From the NCBI GenBank assembly GCA_963971285.1, contig OZ020252.1, positions 16,219,662 through 16,283,661 of the forward strand: a stretch of DNA of 64,000 nt, read 5' to 3'. Positions 20,501-25,672 of this stretch are shown one piece after another (the stretch's first letter is position 1; every line of letters begins with the position of its first letter). Position numbers and translations under genes: made by a program. The notes beneath the pieces were generated by a model. The model had not been told where the DNA came from, searched no databases, and saw only the letters and a program-made list of their open reading frames with translations. The DNA is from Astropecten irregularis (lineage: Eukaryota > Echinodermata > Asteroidea > Paxillosida > Astropectinidae).

Positions 20501-21432
20501 CAGTCCCACCAGTTCAGTCCCTTAGGTTTTCATATTTTTGCACAGGTGGCAACCTTAAGAGAGCCTACCCATAGTATTACCATGTAAACATTGTATATTG
20601 GGAATTGAATGGGGTGAAGTGGGTGAACTGTTCCAAACTGTACGTGAGATTGATACTCCATTTAGCATAATTCTGGATTACGAATGCCTGCAATCCTGAA
20701 TGACAGCAAATCCAATGCACTTTGCACTAATATGTGCAGTTTAAATGTCTACAGTGTGTCGTCCCAACACTGACACAGTGTCTAATATCGTAAGGTACAT
20801 ATGTATCTTAGTGAAAACAGCATAAATTAATTAAAATTTCAAGAATAAGGATATTATAATTCTCTTGGTTGCACATCCTGGCTTTTTCATGACCAGAGAG
20901 GTCACTGAACAAAGCTGATGATGTGGCTGAAGTGAAAACAAACACATGATTTAACACAATGCACTGGATTGTGCTTACATTATGCTTACATAGGAAGCAA
21001 CGTAACGCCGACCAGGGGCCGATTTCACTAACATTTTGCAATCATCATTAAACGCAGGCGTGCAACTTGGACTTAACAAAAAAACAAGGAAATTCCAATC
21101 TTTACCATACTTGTACAGTGTTTTTCACTTTTCAATGGCATAAGAGTGAAGTGAAAAAGAGGAAATCAGCTGATCCGAGGAAAAGTTGCATGTCTGTAAA
21201 CGGAAAATTGCTATGCAAATTATGCAACCCCCCATAACATTAAAACAAACATTTAAACAACAACAACAACACACACTGACTGACAGCCGGTCTTAATAAT
21301 TCTCTGTAGTCACAGGACTCCAAAGTACCAAACAAACAGGACCGTAAGATGTGCGATTAGCCTACATGTAATACATAATAGTCCAGCCTAAATCATGAAA
21401 TACAAACATTCAACTTACACATTCCCCTCCAT
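47..21432 (-). CDS. ALS2: Alsin (ALS2), RCC1-DH-PH part; 5' complete, 3' end beyond window start
   Basis: Spliced gene of ten coding exons: 21419-21432, 12316-13773, 7581-7749, 6936-7048, 5548-5716, 4738-4909, 2626-2881, 1102-1261, 626-757 and 47-175. All junctions have GT/AG and matching phase and give 924 codons. Seen: RCC1-type blades (GSGEFGQLGH near residue 70, WGDSSSGQCG near 121, SWGKGANGQLGQGD and SWGCNSDGQLGH later), a Ser/Glu-rich disordered stretch at about 230-460, then a DH-like region (ILHELAATERLLHYQL) and the first PH strands (NAGRLSQHWFLLFADIFVHA). These match vertebrate alsin in order and exon joins. Alsin is known as an endosomal Rab5 exchange factor with Rac-linked activity. 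The MORN repeats and VPS9 domain that carry the Rab5 activity must lie beyond base 1. Introns 1 and 2 are long (7.6 and 4.6 kb) and repeat-filled. The first exon is inferred; the others are strong. Confidence 0.92.
196..463. repeat. 17-bp minisatellite in ALS2 intron 9
   Basis: About fourteen head-to-tail copies of a unit close to GGTTACCAGCCAAGATT. The last few copies drift to a longer GGTTACCATGCCAGCCA form. The repeat fills most of the 450-base intron between exons 9 and 10. The open frames through it are by-products of a 17-base period. Confidence 0.93.
480..600. repeat. TGTGGTA-rich inverted repeat element
   Basis: A stretch of alternating ACCACA and TGTGGT motifs that can fold back on itself, ending near GGTTAAGGTTA. 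Related stretches occur at about 7395-7545, 8490-8565, 32985-33075, 38440-38650 and 48490-48590, so it is a dispersed family. Confidence 0.55.
626..757 (-). CDS. ALS2: ALS2 exon 9, DH-PH linker
   Basis: A 132-base exon in phase 0 on both sides, acceptor ATGCCTTTAG and donor GTAAGT. Encodes DSNEFSLLKESSVSWEM, then a charged helix ending TRAFWESCPSKLT, which matches the FWKTFPGKMT stretch of alsin. Confidence 0.9.
1102..1261 (-). CDS. ALS2: ALS2 exon 8, DH domain
   Basis: Acceptor TAATACCAG, donor CAG/GTAAAT. Encodes DALAKHEAIFMELLNDEKPA and LRSLMKLPLDRVKSYAYLQG. The LPLDRVKSYA stretch matches the conserved DH helix LPIRRLHNYA of alsin. Confidence 0.92.
1335..1605 (-). mobile_element. tRNA-derived SINE-like element
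   Basis: Contains a tRNA-like block at 1361-1433 (minus) with an A-box-like TGGCTCAGTTGGTAG and a B-box GGTTCGAATCC. A body follows, with GATACACGCAACAATGCTGC and ACATGGGGGATCACTC. The tRNA block is bracketed by inverted GAACAAAG...TTGAC sequences. Copies with the same body lie at 30455-30715 and 41806-42063. The anticodon loop is poor (no T33), so it is not a working tRNA. Confidence 0.7.
1680..2600. other. ALS2 intron 7 spacer with repeat fragments
   Basis: 1680-1920 contains an inverted, diverged piece of the repeat duplicated at 6340-6895 (shared TTTGAGAAGC and AGAGGGATCCCAATA motifs). The rest is AT-rich, with short diverged GGGAGAAAT / GGGAGACAT motifs. No coding signal seen. Confidence 0.5.
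2626..2881 (-). CDS. ALS2: ALS2 exon 7, DH domain
   Basis: Acceptor TCGCCCCAG, donor GTGAGT. Encodes LRPFRQIQELFALLG through FEQYAIYVCNFVTIGGF, the helical DH core of alsin. Ends in phase 2 and joins exon 8 as Asn. Confidence 0.92.
3640..3830. mobile_element. Dispersed repeat with TATAGTGG ends
   Basis: Contains TTCATTATAGTGGTCGTTCG near one side and TTGTTTGTTATAGTGGTGGTCC near the other, with GGAGCCAAGGATGATGTTCG inside. The same words occur in reverse complement at about 28355-28430. This looks like a DNA-transposon remnant; the family is not assigned. Confidence 0.5.
3984..4196. mobile_element. Foldback MITE with ~75-bp inverted arms
   Basis: The left arm TATAGACCGATCCAACGGCA through GCGGTGTCCCCACCCGCC mirrors the right arm, which ends CGTCGGATCGGTTTATA. 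The arms are about 85-90% matched around a short loop at about 4064-4110. No transposase is present, so it is non-autonomous. Confidence 0.8.
4738..4909 (-). CDS. ALS2: ALS2 exon 6, end of propeller and start of DH domain
   Basis: Acceptor TTCCTGCAG, donor CAG/GTAACG. Encodes CGWAQYVAAASDLCACIADK, then GYTAILHELAATERLLHYQL. The second part is a clear match to the alsin segment linking the propeller to the DH domain. Confidence 0.92.
4937..5296 (+). pseudogene. Degraded LINE 3' end (CR1/L2-like), reverse transcriptase C-terminus
   Basis: One frame encodes QERMGDRSFSHATPRLWNQL, then NFKSHLKSFLFN and a stop. This is the conserved C-terminal tail of CR1/L2-type LINE reverse transcriptases (GDR.F..A.P.LWN.LP ... 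FK..LK..LF). It is followed by a 3' UTR with TTCTGCGCCTTGAGCACC and an ATAATTATTATTC tail. 5'-truncated, plus strand, in ALS2 intron 5. Confidence 0.75.
5548..5716 (-). CDS. ALS2: ALS2 exon 5, variable loop
   Basis: Acceptor TTTGTACAG, donor AAG/GTTAGC. The encoded segment is Lys/Ser/Pro-rich (KESKDGSKKRPMSS) and ends KLPFIRK. It corresponds to the poorly conserved loop before the last RCC1 blade. The phase matches both neighbours. Similarity alone would not identify it; position and frame do. Confidence 0.82.
5824..5900 (-). repeat. tRNA-like element (different parent tRNA)
   Basis: The minus strand reads GGTGGTCTAGTGGTATGAC (A-box-like) and later GGTTCGAATCCCGCTCCAGG (B-box and 3' stem). 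The D-arm type resembles tRNA-Glu or Gly, unlike the TAGCTCAGTTGGTAG family. The anticodon region is too long, so it is a SINE head or tRNA pseudogene. Confidence 0.6.
6163..6285 (+). repeat. tRNA-like element with inverted flanks
   Basis: A tRNA-like block at 6193-6264 (TAGCTCACTTGGTAGAGC, GGTTCGAATCC) lies between GAACAAAGATAATTGA and a diverged complementary copy. Same family as 1361-1433 and 37548-37620. Confidence 0.6.
6340..6895. repeat. ~260-bp tandem duplication
   Basis: Two direct copies, about 6345-6600 and 6645-6890. Both contain CAGTACG.CCTGCATGCGTGA, GACCTGCTT and TTTGAGAAGCGGAC, with moderate divergence. The outer ends carry AGAGGGAT and ATCCCTCT, suggesting a transposable element with a duplicated interior. 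A fragment also occurs at about 45490-45550. Confidence 0.65.
6936..7048 (-). CDS. ALS2: ALS2 exon 4, RCC1 blade
   Basis: A 113-base exon, acceptor CCCCTAG and donor GTTTGT. Encodes MQNNALVWDAAAGSTHTLLL and FQPDIYYLGKQP, matching the alsin stretch that ends in a tyrosine-rich FQPGLYYSG-type motif. Too short for an open-frame scan; found by protein similarity and phase. Confidence 0.88.
7395..7545. repeat. TGTGGTA-rich inverted repeat element
   Basis: CATACCACAGTTTAACACAC and later GTGTGGTAATGCATG motifs of the family seen at 480-600. It lies just downstream of the exon 3 donor. Confidence 0.5.
7581..7749 (-). CDS. ALS2: ALS2 exon 3, RCC1 blade
   Basis: Acceptor TTCTATGCAG and donor AAG/GTGTGC. 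Encodes AQPLVIKQLSSKGV followed by GGPSHSMAITSSGQAFSWG and GQLGH. I chose the donor at 7580 over the later GT at 7555 because only the first keeps frame with exon 4 and gives the right spacing to the next blade. Confidence 0.88.
7864..8159. mobile_element. Near-perfect foldback element (~296 bp palindrome)
   Basis: CTCAATATTATACATACTCC and the AAAAAGACTAAGGGAAGCC that follows are mirrored at the right end (GGAGTATG ... AATATTGAG). The arms run almost to the centre near 8010 (TTAAGTGCTTAAATGG). A shorter relative lies at 18653-18796. No open frame for a transposase. Confidence 0.85.
8160..8485. repeat. Diverged fragment of the TTAA MITE family
   Basis: Contains CTGAAATGCTATATTTGTTTAGAAAAG and TCCGATTGAGCTCAAATTTTCAC, words found in the MITE copies at 34027-34393 and 62136-62499. 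The ends are not clear. Confidence 0.45.
8568..8698. mobile_element. Small MITE, inverted repeat AGGGTGCATTYGTTTAGCTC
   Basis: A 131-base element. The left end AGGGTGCATTTGTTTAGCTC plus CCCCGGGTC is mirrored at the right end, which reads GACCCGGGGGAGCTAAACGA then ATGCACCCT. It sits inside a TGTGGTA-rich element. Confidence 0.8.
8880..9105. repeat. TACATGTA-rich spacer
   Basis: Dense overlapping TACATGTA, GTACTGTAC and ATGTACAGTA motifs, many of them self-complementary. No coding signal. Confidence 0.7.
9112..9734 (+). mobile_element. Candidate solo LTR of an LTR retrotransposon
   Basis: A 623-base block that begins TGTTATCG and ends GGTGACA (5'-TG...CA-3'). It is flanked on both sides by the 5-base repeat CATGT (9107-9111 and 9735-9739). 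It holds an AATAAA at about 9674, upstream of a pyrimidine-rich GGCCTCTTTCTTTCTGC, as in an LTR R/U5 region. No internal gag-pol is present, consistent with LTR-LTR recombination. CATGT is common in this background, so the target duplication is weaker evidence than usual. Confidence 0.6.
9740..12300. repeat. ALS2 intron 2 spacer, TACATGTA-rich and AT-rich
   Basis: Clusters of TACATGTACATG-type motifs at about 10080-10760, 11580-11830 and 11980-12120, AT-rich DNA between them, and a T(20) run at 11093-11113. The open frames here have no recognisable protein character. No RNA gene seen. Confidence 0.65.
12316..13773 (-). CDS. ALS2: ALS2 exon 2, N-terminal RCC1-like blades plus disordered linker
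   Basis: A 1458-base exon with acceptor TTTTTTCAG and donor GTAAGT. It encodes three RCC1-like blades (GSGEFGQLGH, FCWGDSSSGQCGIG, WAWGTGPQLGLG), then about 230 residues rich in Ser, Glu, Asp and Lys with no obvious fold. It re-enters the propeller at EVWSWGKGANGQLGQGD. The same interruption of the propeller by a long linker is known in vertebrate alsin. Ends in phase 2. Confidence 0.93.
13834..14252. mobile_element. TTAA MITE family copy (imperfect left end)
   Basis: Contains ATGCAGATTCATGGGCACAA, GTAACAGTCATCTGTGAAAT and the right end CCAAAGTATGATACTACC of the family. It begins about 60 bases from the acceptor of ALS2 exon 2. The left terminal repeat is damaged. Confidence 0.75.
14657..14893. 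mobile_element. MITE with 30-bp inverted ends and GAGCCG repeat
   Basis: The ends GGGCCCTTTTCCAAACCTCG + GCTCCGGCTC are perfect inverted repeats of 30 bases. The right side holds a (GAGCCT/GAGCCG)n run at about 14838-14876. A relative lies at about 61630-61830 (shared AACCAGAGAATCTACTTC). Confidence 0.85.
14889..15146. mobile_element. GGCCAATTTCA-type foldback element
   Basis: Starts GGGCCCAGGAGCTAATTTCACG and ends CTCCATGAAATTGGTCCC. A truncated relative at 56113-56310 shares GGCTGTTGTTCGCT and ATCAAATGGAAT. It abuts the GAGCC MITE, so one probably inserted beside the other. Confidence 0.65.
15150..17660. other. ALS2 intron 1 spacer
   Basis: AT-rich DNA with scattered ACATGTAC motifs and a T(28) run at 17490-17518. 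Nothing codes convincingly. Confidence 0.5.
17662..17827. mobile_element. MITE with ~50-bp inverted ends
   Basis: The left end TTGATGAAAATTTATGTTTT, followed by CAGACCAACTTCCAGACGATCACG, mirrors the right end CGTGATCGTCTGGGTTTTGG then TCAGAAAACATATCGATTTTCATC. The middle carries the imperfect pair GGCAGCCATCTT / AAGATGGCCGCC. Confidence 0.75.
18361..18540. repeat. Minisatellite GGGGCACCAAGGCAATGACTA
   Basis: Seven to eight degenerate copies of a unit of about 21 bases. The same unit occurs in reverse complement at 26855-27040, inside NADSYN1. Confidence 0.8.
18653..18796. mobile_element. Short copy of the 7864-8159 foldback element
   Basis: Begins CTCAATATTATGCATACTCC then AAAAAGACTAAGGGAAGCC and ends CTTTTTGGAGTTTGTATAATATTGAG. 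It lacks the central part of the longer copy. Confidence 0.8.
18850..20830. other. ALS2 intron 1 spacer
   Basis: AT-rich, with TACATGTA motifs. A GC-richer patch at 19800-20060 has open frames on both strands but no recognised protein, promoter or RNA signal. Confidence 0.4.
20840..21060. repeat. Inverted fragment related to the 56767-57079 element, plus GGGGCCGATTTCACT end
   Basis: CATCCTGGCTTTTTCATGACC and GTCACTGAACAAAGC match, in reverse, AAAAAAGCCAGGATG and CATTGTTCAGTGAC at 56930-56960. The right side ends in GGGGCCGATTTCACTAAC, shared with 50260-50388. Confidence 0.5.
21419..21432 (-). CDS. ALS2: ALS2 coding exon 1 (start codon, 14 coding bases)
   Basis: The minus strand reads ATG GAG GGG AAT GT followed by the strong donor GTGTAAGT context at 21418. 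A is at -3 and G at +4. The two leftover bases join the single leading base of the RCC1 exon (acceptor at 13774/13775) to give Val-Asp-Thr-Asp in frame. The intervening intron is 7.6 kb. The call is inferred from phase and start context, without homology, because only five residues are involved. Confidence 0.55.
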
Positions 21433-22140
21433 GTTGATTACTGGACTTGAAACGCTCCGCTGTTTGTGTTAACCAGTGCCAGTGATGTGGTGGATGTACG
21501 TACCGTGCAAACACTCAAACGTCACCGGGCAGACAACGATGAATTACCGGTGCAGTAGTCGGCAGTGACACGCTATAGTTTTCCTGGAATATTTTCAGCA
21601 TTTACAGTCATTCCACGGTGTTGCCAGCTATAGCATGATGCACCGTTACGTGGCTTGTATAATACAGCATACTACTTCACTCATCAGTCCAATGGTGTAT
21701 TTTTGTAAATCTTCTCACGAATCGATGAAGTAATTTTGAGGTGAATGACGAACAGCTGGCCCGGCCGTTGTGGTAGTTGTATGCACTACTGCGCTAGTCT
21801 GTAAATAAGGGGACGGTGCCCGTCATGTGCCGTTTCAATTACACGGAAGTATCGGGTACCAGTGATCCGATCAAGGCGTATCCGTACGTACGTACGTACG
21901 CACGTAAGTACGGTACAATAATAATACGGCCGTGTCCGAAACGGGCTTCCAGAGCTATGGCTAGGTCTATTGACTTGGTATCTGCGCGTAATTCCAATGG
22001 AGCGAAGACCTAGACCTAGCTCTAGACAACAGATTTGGATGCATAAAACTACACACAGTACATGACACGTATCCGTATACGTGTACGCACCCACGTTACA
22101 GGTGGCGCGAATCGAGCTAAAGCGCGCGACTTCGGTTTTT
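21433..22140 (-). promoter_or_regulatory. Probable ALS2 5' UTR / promoter region (CpG-rich)
   Basis: DNA upstream of the inferred ALS2 start is noticeably richer in CpG than the flanks and holds a CGTACGTACGTACGTACGCA run near 21885. No TATA motif was found at a fixed distance, and the transcription start cannot be placed. Open frames on both strands look like by-products of the GC-richer composition. Confidence 0.35.
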
Positions 22141-22219
22141 ACAATAATTATACATGGACCTGACGTTCGATGGAAAATTAATGAGTGTAATGATAATGAC
22201 ATGAATTAATTAAAATAAT

Positions 22220-24815
22220 AAGGTTTAACCTTCGACGTGTGGAAACAATGCAGTACTTAAACGGAAGTGTGCACTATATAAACATAATTCTTTCCTGGTG
22301 TGTTGCAAGGGGGGACAAAAACAAACTGAGCTATGTGTATAAACAATGACTAGGCCTTGTTATAATCCAAGAGGGCCACAAATTATAAGGGGGGCCTTGA
22401 TCTGCTTGTGCGGGATTTGAACCTGCGACCATGTAGCTTGTGTGTGAAGTACCTTTCCCCCTGAACCCCCCATAAATAAATTTCTTCGTTCTCAATTGGC
22501 CGAAATACAGTGCTCAACCAAATTTCAGTTAAAAACACCAAAATGTTTTAATTGTTTGGGAAGTTTCGTGCAATTTATAAAACCCGCTGTGAGAAACGCG
22601 AAATTTCTCTTTAAAATACCCAGGCCTGACCCTTGACCTAAACCGTTTCCATTAGTTTTTTATTCAAGATTTAATTTCCAAAACAATGGAAGTCTTTTAC
22701 TAATACTCATTGCGACCGAAGTTTAAAGAAAAAAGTACAGTTGTAGGCCTACAAAGTTTAATTCAATCTGATACTGCGATATAATACACGACTATTCCAT
22801 GGTCATTTATTTTGTTCGCCTCTTCAACTGCCAAAAGATGTCACATATAATATTCACCCTCAAAAAATAATAGTACAATTAAGAACTTGTGAATCACACA
22901 TTTTTATTATAAAAAAAAAACCTAAAAAAAAAGTACAAAGTCTTTTAATTGGGCCAACTTCAAACAATTATATCAATTATATATATTACCTCAACGCATT
23001 TAGATTTGCTTGACGAATGTCCAAATAGGTCTAGGCCTAAACTCAAATCTACAAAATTGGTTAGTAGTGCCGGCGACAAGGCCCCGCTAAGTCAGACGCT
23101 AAACAAATTGGCCGTCCTAAACTGGTAGGCCTACTGACCGGCTTTCCACGGTATACCTATTGCTATAGAGTCAAAAATCGTTTGTCCCCATAAGCTTACA
23201 GCTCTGGCTGTTTTGGCGAGACGTAACCTGCTTGTCTGGGACTATAAAGCACAGTCCACGAGTGGCGTTGGTCTGTGGCAAACTGGCGCCCTCCAGATAG
23301 TTTTGAACATCCTAGCATAAATTATGATTGGAACAAACTGGGCGGTAGCCGTGTCTATCTTAGGCCTGGGCTGAGCTTAATCAATGCTCGTGTGTACTAG
23401 TTCGTCTGCACATTGCCATGTGCCTGTTATAATGTTGGAGACTCATGTGAAACATATTTCTGGCATGGTACTGTTCGGATGAGTGCAATGATAAATCCAC
23501 AAGATTTTTAGTTTGCCATTGCATCAATGTTGGTGGGTAGGCTGGGTTTGAACTGAGCTGGTCAAGTTAGGTCGGCTTGGGTTAAGTTAGGCTGGGTTGA
23601 ATTGGGCTTATTGCCCTTATTTATCTTAAACTTTTGGACAATTTACATTTCTACTGTTGTCTGTCCAATATTTAGTACAGGGAACCAGTTTATTGGCCTT
23701 TTTGACCAAAACTTCACAATGATGTTTTTGACCACTAAAAAAAAAGAGGAAAATTCAAGCCTGCATTGTCTATTATAGCTTTATTATGCCCAAACCAAAA
23801 ATAATCACATGCTCTTGTTTGTCAATAAATAGCTTAAGCATGATAATTAAAATCTAGGTAAATTAGGACAAAGGTGAATACATCATGCATCAGTGCATGC
23901 AACCAATCACATGCTTTATATATCACATAATACAACATAACTGGATCGGATCAGATCCTGGGATTTGATCCTGGGATTTGATCATGGGATTGGATCCTGG
24001 GATCAGATCATGGGATTGGATCCCGGATCCTATAGGATCAGATCCTGGGATCAGATCCTGGAATCAGATCATAGGATCAAATCCTGAGATCAGATCATAG
24101 GATCGGATCCTGGGATTAGATCCTGAGATTAAATCATGGGATCAGATCATGGGATCAGCTCATGGGATCAGACCATGAGCGGGCAGGATTGTCTATAAAA
24201 CATTATGATCATTATTATTATTATTCATTCGAAGTTTTACACACACATCTCCAATTTCAGGGGAAAAATGAATACAGCCGATTGGGAGAGCACCTCTATG
24301 AAAATATAATAATATAACAGGTCTAAAAACTCTTATTGTCATAGTTGATCTTCGTTATGCTTAGAGGTACTATCATACTTTGGTACTATACCAAAACAGA
24401 AATCTTTATACTTGTGATCTGTGTGTAGTCTGTGAATGTGGGCGACCACATCGAAGGGAGATTTACAGATCCCAACTAAGAGTGTTAAGATGACCACCAT
24501 TGTCACTCAATTGTAATGGCGGCAAAATGAACTTTTTCCAGACAATCAGTAATTGCTCAGTGATACATGAATGGATTGCATTGAAATTTCGTCAGAACAT
24601 GGCCTGGGAGATATTGAATGCAATAGATTAAAATCAAATAAAAGTAGCTGAAAAGATGTATTTTCTTTCCAATTTTTGAGGGAAACACTGGATTGTACAC
24701 ACACTTATGGATCTTTGGTTCAAAAGGCTTAAACAACTTATTAATGCTATAACATATGGATGTACTCACATGTTTGTCCACAATGTCTATCACATATGGT
24801 GAGATATGAATATAA
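22220..24815. other. Intergenic DNA between the ALS2 5' end and the NADSYN1 3' end
   Basis: Holds a weak tRNA-like block at about 22390-22460 (minus, with GGTTC-like AACCTGCGACC), a G/T-rich GGCTGGGTTGAA repeat at 23535-23612, the GATC minisatellite, and a fragment of the TTAA MITE family at about 24362-24415. No gene seen. Confidence 0.5.
23941..24179. repeat. GATC-rich minisatellite
   Basis: About 19 degenerate copies of a 12-13-base unit close to GATCAGATCCTGG, so GATC occurs almost every six to twelve bases. Confidence 0.88.
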
Positions 24816-24819
24816 ATCC

Positions 24820-24825
24820 TTTATT
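24820..24825 (-). terminator. Polyadenylation signal AATAAA of NADSYN1
   Basis: The minus strand reads TGAATAAAGG about 295 bases after the NADSYN1 stop codon. It is the first canonical hexamer I noticed downstream. Confidence 0.55.
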
Positions 24826-25117
24826 CAGTCAAAAAAATCCCACTGCAGTGAATACAAATTATAAACAAATTTTTTCATCAAAACTTGATTCTTCATTTGA
24901 AGCTAAATATACAATTAGATTCATTCACACACCCTAACTGCATTGGTAAAATATAGGCTTATATTAAAATCTGGATAATAAAAAACAAAAAACCATTTCC
25001 ACTAGGCTGTAGTCTTGGGGTATGTAAAAATACTTACGTTCAAATTCTTGCGTCAAGCTCAACCAAACTAAAGGAGGAAAACAAAATGCATTTTGTTTTC
25101 CGAGGGATAGTCTAGTC

Positions 25118-25672
25118 TCACTTTGGACTCTTTGTAAGGGTGTCTGGATTCTCTGTACCGCTGTGACCATTAGACACTTGGTGCTTCAACCATTTTCCAA
25201 TGCGTTTCCACGGCGACTTCTCCCTGTTGCCATGGCGAGCATTGCCGTTGTTATTGTTGCCGTTGCCGGCGGTGTCACTGCGTCTCTTCTTGGAGAGATC
25301 TTCCTGAGAGCCATCCGCTGATCCGGTCACGTGACCCCGTTTCCTCGTAGCACGTGTGGAGGCCGCGTTATCTGAAGAGTTGGGACTGCACGGCATTGCT
25401 GCTTCATCACTGGATGGGCCGTCCTCGTCGGATAAGGAAACCGAATCGGATGCAGCGGATGTTACCTTGACAACGGGCACCAGTGGGATGTTGGGGGAGG
25501 ACTGGTGGGTGTCGCCCGTACACGCTGTGACCCTCTGACCTTCGGTGACCTTGGAAGGGGTCGTGACGCTGGAAGATGAAGGCTGCTTGCTGGTTCCAGC
25601 TGTAGAGGATCCATCAGTTACACTTAGATTCTTCTCATTCTCTTGCATCTGTCTCTCCTTCAGTCTTTCAAC
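25118..25672 (-). CDS. NADSYN1: NADSYN1 exon 18: lineage-specific C-terminal tail and stop
   Basis: Acceptor ACCCTTGCAG at 25673 and TGA at 25118-25120, giving 184 residues. After [15 protein letters not shown] the tail is rich in Ser, Thr, Asn, Asp and Gly. It carries basic clusters [15 protein letters not shown] and [13 protein letters not shown], an acidic [13 protein letters not shown] patch and an Asn run. No domain recognised. The human enzyme stops within about 15 residues of this exon start. The open frame is long and codon-like, so it is very likely translated. Confidence 0.9.
   Translation of the reverse strand, partial: VERLKERQMQENEKNLSVTDGSSTAGTSKQPSSSSVTTPSKVTEGQRVTACTGDTHQSSPNIPLVPVVKVTSAASDSVSLSDEDGPSSDEAAMPCSPNSSDNAASTRATRKRGHVTGSADGSQEDLSKKRRSDTAGNGNNNNGNARHGNREKSPWKRIGKWLKHQVSNGHSGTENPDTLTKSPK

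Noticed and set aside
21786-22202. 138-codon minus-strand frame upstream of ALS2
   Set aside because: Lies in a CpG-rich promoter-like area, has no recognisable domain and cannot be joined in phase to the ALS2 start.
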